Source: Desulfobulbus sp. (lineage in GTDB: Bacteria; Desulfobacterota; Desulfobulbia; Desulfobulbales; Desulfobulbaceae). From it: a stretch of 7,675 nucleotides of DNA. Location: the NCBI GenBank assembly GCA_030600525.1, contig JAUVLX010000165.1:1-7675 (forward strand). The letters are read 5' to 3'. A program made the translations under genes and the position numbers. Within the stretch, counting starts at the first letter, position 1; each line of letters opens with the position of its first letter. Under the pieces are notes generated by a model. The model had not been told where the DNA came from. It saw only the letters and a program-made list of their open reading frames with translations, and did no database searches. This document shows positions 5,606 to 7,675 of this stretch, in pieces.

Positions 5606-7282
5606 ATGGAGCAATTTGATACCCAATTTAAACAAGTCGATGTGTTGCCGATGGTCAAGCATTTCATGAATGGCCTCGACCTTTTCAATCTTTTCAAAAA
5701 GTATGTTCCAGTGACAACCGGTAGTTTAGCGGATCATGCTGAAAGCCTTTGCCTATTAACAGCAAATATCATCTGCAACAACAAGCCGCTTTACAAGGTT
5801 CAAGAATGGTTGAGTCAATATTCCGATGGCCTTACAGAAGAGCCGGTGGCAGCGAGCCTTTTTAATGATGATCGACTCGCCAGGGCTCTTTCAGCTCTTT
5901 TTCATTCAGATCGCCATTCGTTAATGACCGAGGTCGCCAGTAACGCTATTTCTGTTCACAAGCTGCTAACGGATGAAATCCACAATGACAGCACAACTGT
6001 GACGTTCATTGGCAAATACGACACTCCCGATCCGGAAGCGGTCAAGCTCAAGCATGGCCACAATAAGGATTTTAGGCCTGACTGTAAGCAGATCGTATTT
6101 GGCTTAAATATCACGGCAGATGGCCATGTTCCGCTCAGCTATAAACTTTTTGACGGCAATACCCCTGATGATGTTACTCATATTCCGAACTGGAACGCCT
6201 TGCGCACGTTATTGGAAAAAGAAAATTTCATTTACGTTGCCGACTGCAAGTTGTGCAGCAAAAAAAATCTAACTCACATCTCAGAACATGGCGGTAATTT
6301 CATCACGATTGTCCCGAGGGATAGAAAAGAAGTCAAATGTTTCTTGAAGTATCTGAAAGGTAACGAGGTGACATGGCGAGACGCCTTTTGTCTTGAAAGT
6401 TCACGAAAAAAAAATGAGATAAATGTTTATAAAACATACGAAGCCGAACTGACAAAAGAAGGCTTTCGAGTTGTTTTCGTACACAGCAGCTCCAAGCAGA
6501 AAGAAGATGAAGAAAGAAGGCGTAAAACAATAGAGAAGGCAATTGAGAAACTAGAGAAGTTATCACCGAAACTCAATGCCTATCACCTAAAGACTCAAAA
6601 GGAAATAAAAGCGGCCGTTGACGGAATTTGCAAGGGCGTAAAGGAATTCATAGAGGTCCAGATATTAACAGAGCGAAAACAGATCAAAGTGAAGGTGTCT
6701 CCCGGCAGGCCTTCCCTAGACAGCGTCTATAAAAATAAATGGGAATTCACCTACAGCATTCAGTGGAAGTTAAACGAACATGCCCTTTCCGAAGCATTAA
6801 AGAGCGATGGAGTTTTTCCCTTGATAACCAACACGGACCTCGCTGCCGCTGAGGTATTAAGAAAATATAAGAGCCAGCCATTTCTCGAAAAACGCATGTA
6901 TACCAAAAAAACCGTTTTGGAAGTAGCACCAGTTTTTCTAAAGAAAGAAAAACGCATTGAAGCCATGCTCTTTTTGTATTTTGTGGCCTTGATGATCGTA
7001 TCGCTTATCGAACGAAAGATACGTATGAATATGGCAGCTGCACATATCGATAAACTGCCGATTTTACCACAGGGGATGAATGCGAAAAAGCCGACATGGA
7101 ACAACATTCGATACTTCTATCGTAACGTCTACCTCTCGCAGATAATCCGCAATGGCGTATGTCTACAAGCCGTGGCAAAAGGAATTAGTCACCTGCATGA
7201 ACAAATCAATCGTCTATTGGAAATCCCCGACTCAGTGTACAAACATCTACAGGATGGCTGGTGGCAATTTAAAGAGACATGA
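5606..7282 (+). CDS. IS1634-like DDE transposase
   Basis: The 558-residue protein matches IS1634/IS4-superfamily transposases with a DUF4277-type N-terminus. The order is an N-terminal DNA-binding region (to about 120, counting from an upstream ATG at 5576), the first catalytic Asp in IHNDSTTV (138), an H-G-H-N-K-D-F-R-P-D block (160-169), the second Asp in YVADCKLCSK (223), a long Lys/Glu-rich insertion (305-350), and the catalytic Glu in RIEAMLFLYF (462). I prefer ATG 5606 because GGAGAGGGAGAG lies just upstream, while ATG 5576 has no Shine-Dalgarno. The frame is intact. The stop lies 47 bp before the right terminal repeat. Function: cutting and joining at the 19-bp repeats. Confidence 0.9.
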   Translation: MEQFDTQFKQVDVLPMVKHFMNGLDLFNLFKKYVPVTTGSLADHAESLCLLTANIICNNKPLYKVQEWLSQYSDGLTEEPVAASLFNDDRLARALSALFHSDRHSLMTEVASNAISVHKLLTDEIHNDSTTVTFIGKYDTPDPEAVKLKHGHNKDFRPDCKQIVFGLNITADGHVPLSYKLFDGNTPDDVTHIPNWNALRTLLEKENFIYVADCKLCSKKNLTHISEHGGNFITIVPRDRKEVKCFLKYLKGNEVTWRDAFCLESSRKKNEINVYKTYEAELTKEGFRVVFVHSSSKQKEDEERRRKTIEKAIEKLEKLSPKLNAYHLKTQKEIKAAVDGICKGVKEFIEVQILTERKQIKVKVSPGRPSLDSVYKNKWEFTYSIQWKLNEHALSEALKSDGVFPLITNTDLAAAEVLRKYKSQPFLEKRMYTKKTVLEVAPVFLKKEKRIEAMLFLYFVALMIVSLIERKIRMNMAAAHIDKLPILPQGMNAKKPTWNNIRYFYRNVYLSQIIRNGVCLQAVAKGISHLHEQINRLLEIPDSVYKHLQDGWWQFKET

Positions 7283-7329
7283 TTGAATTATCAGCATAGT
7301 TCCTGGGGGTATTAAAAATAATATTTTCA

Positions 7330-7348
7330 CAAGGTGCGAAATGTAAGA
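7330..7348 (-). repeat. right terminal inverted repeat of the IS
   Basis: CAAGGTGCGAAATGTAAGA is the exact reverse complement of the left repeat at 4890-4908. It lies 47 bp past the transposase stop. Confidence 0.9.
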
Positions 7349-7675
7349 TGAAGGGCTTAATTTTAGTAATTTTCCTCAACGTGGGCGGCCTTCGTACAGT
7401 TTAGAAACTGGCGTGGAACCACTTGTGCGCCAATTTATTCGTAGAGCAAACAGGAGCGGCGAGCAAGTTAATGTAGAAATTATTCGTAACTTTATGCAGG
7501 ATGAGCTTCACTGTAAGGATATTGCCCACACTACCTTATGGAGAGCTTTGCAGAGGTGGGGTTTTGAGTTTGGTAGAGGAACTCGTTCTGCACAACTGAA
7601 AGAGAGTGAGAGAATTGTAATGATGCGAAGACGATACTTACGATTAAAGCGCTCAAGCCGTGATAGCAAGGGAAT
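7347..7675 (+). pseudogene. 5'-truncated IS630-like transposase (runs off the window)
   Basis: The frame is open from a TAA inside the right inverted repeat to the window end (109 codons) with no ATG until 7494. The visible product has a G-R-P-S-Y hook-like start (about residue 13), a helix-turn-helix ending in TTLWRALQRWGFEFGRG, then LKES and a basic RRRYLRLKR stretch. This order is typical of the N-terminal DNA-binding region of IS630/Tc1-mariner-type transposases, where the DDE domain follows. The normal start is missing at the boundary with the IS, so the gene looks truncated. A GTG at 7413 is possible but would remove part of the binding domain. Family assignment is by eye. The catalytic domain is outside the window. 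Confidence 0.55.

Larger units (their letters stand above)
4890..7348. mobile_element. complete IS1634-like insertion sequence with a regulatory passenger gene (2459 bp)
   Basis: The element is bounded by 19-bp perfect inverted repeats (4890-4908 and 7330-7348). Between them lie a rightward DDE transposase (5606-7282), a leftward small winged-helix-like gene (5029-5364) and a roughly 240-bp divergent control region. Single-transposase IS1634 members are usually shorter; the passenger accounts for the extra length. The transposase is intact, so the element may be active. No convincing target duplication flanks it: the bases beside the left end (ctatg) and right end (tgaag) do not form a direct repeat longer than 2 bp. 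The flanks come from two unrelated genes, which indicates rearrangement. Confidence 0.83.

Noticed and set aside
4889..7360. Target-site duplication around the IS
   Set aside because: The bases beside the ends share at most a trivial TG (or ATG with a shifted boundary), too short to count.
1..7675. CRISPR arrays, tRNA or rRNA genes
   Set aside because: I saw no regularly spaced direct repeats and no recognisable tRNA cloverleaf or rRNA segments on either strand.

Overview
The window looks like chromosomal DNA of an anaerobic bacterium. The best guess is a sulfate- or metal-reducing Desulfobacterota (former Deltaproteobacteria). This rests on gene content: paired MinD-type ATPases with inserted ferredoxin domains beside a NifX/NifB-type protein, a selenocysteine peroxiredoxin, and a fragment of an HAO-like multiheme cytochrome c. 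It is inference, not a database match.

Left part (1-2381, + strand): the end of a small zinc-ribbon-like protein, then a tight cluster of a dinitrogenase Fe-Mo-cofactor-type (NifX/MTH1175-like) protein with a Gly/Arg/Met-rich tail and two consecutive paralogous ATPases, each carrying an inserted 2[4Fe-4S] ferredoxin domain. Stop and start codons overlap by 4 bp at both internal junctions, so this is very probably one operon. It probably handles Fe-S or another metal cofactor, but the client is unknown. A SAM-dependent methyltransferase (2479-3126) converges on it from the - strand.

Middle (3127-4889, - strand): a decayed DUF423 (YgdD/YwdK-like) remnant, a terminator hairpin, a peroxiredoxin gene, and the 3' part of a HAO-like cytochrome c gene. 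The peroxiredoxin frame is interrupted by one UGA exactly where the peroxidatic cysteine belongs. A bacterial SECIS-like hairpin with a GGUC loop follows it at the right distance. I therefore read 3497-4216 as one selenoprotein gene, not as two ORFs or a pseudogene. The protein also lacks the usual C-terminal resolving cysteine and has an N-terminal extension containing one cysteine.

Right part (4890-7675): a 2459-bp insertion sequence bounded by 19-bp perfect terminal inverted repeats. It has a rightward IS1634-like DDE transposase and a divergent, leftward small winged-helix-like protein, probably a regulator carried by the element. The regulator's promoter overlaps an inverted repeat that could be its operator. 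The left end of the element cuts the cytochrome gene. The right end abuts a 5'-truncated, different transposase (IS630-like) that runs off the window. The two flanks do not match and I see no target duplication, so the locus was rearranged after or during insertion.
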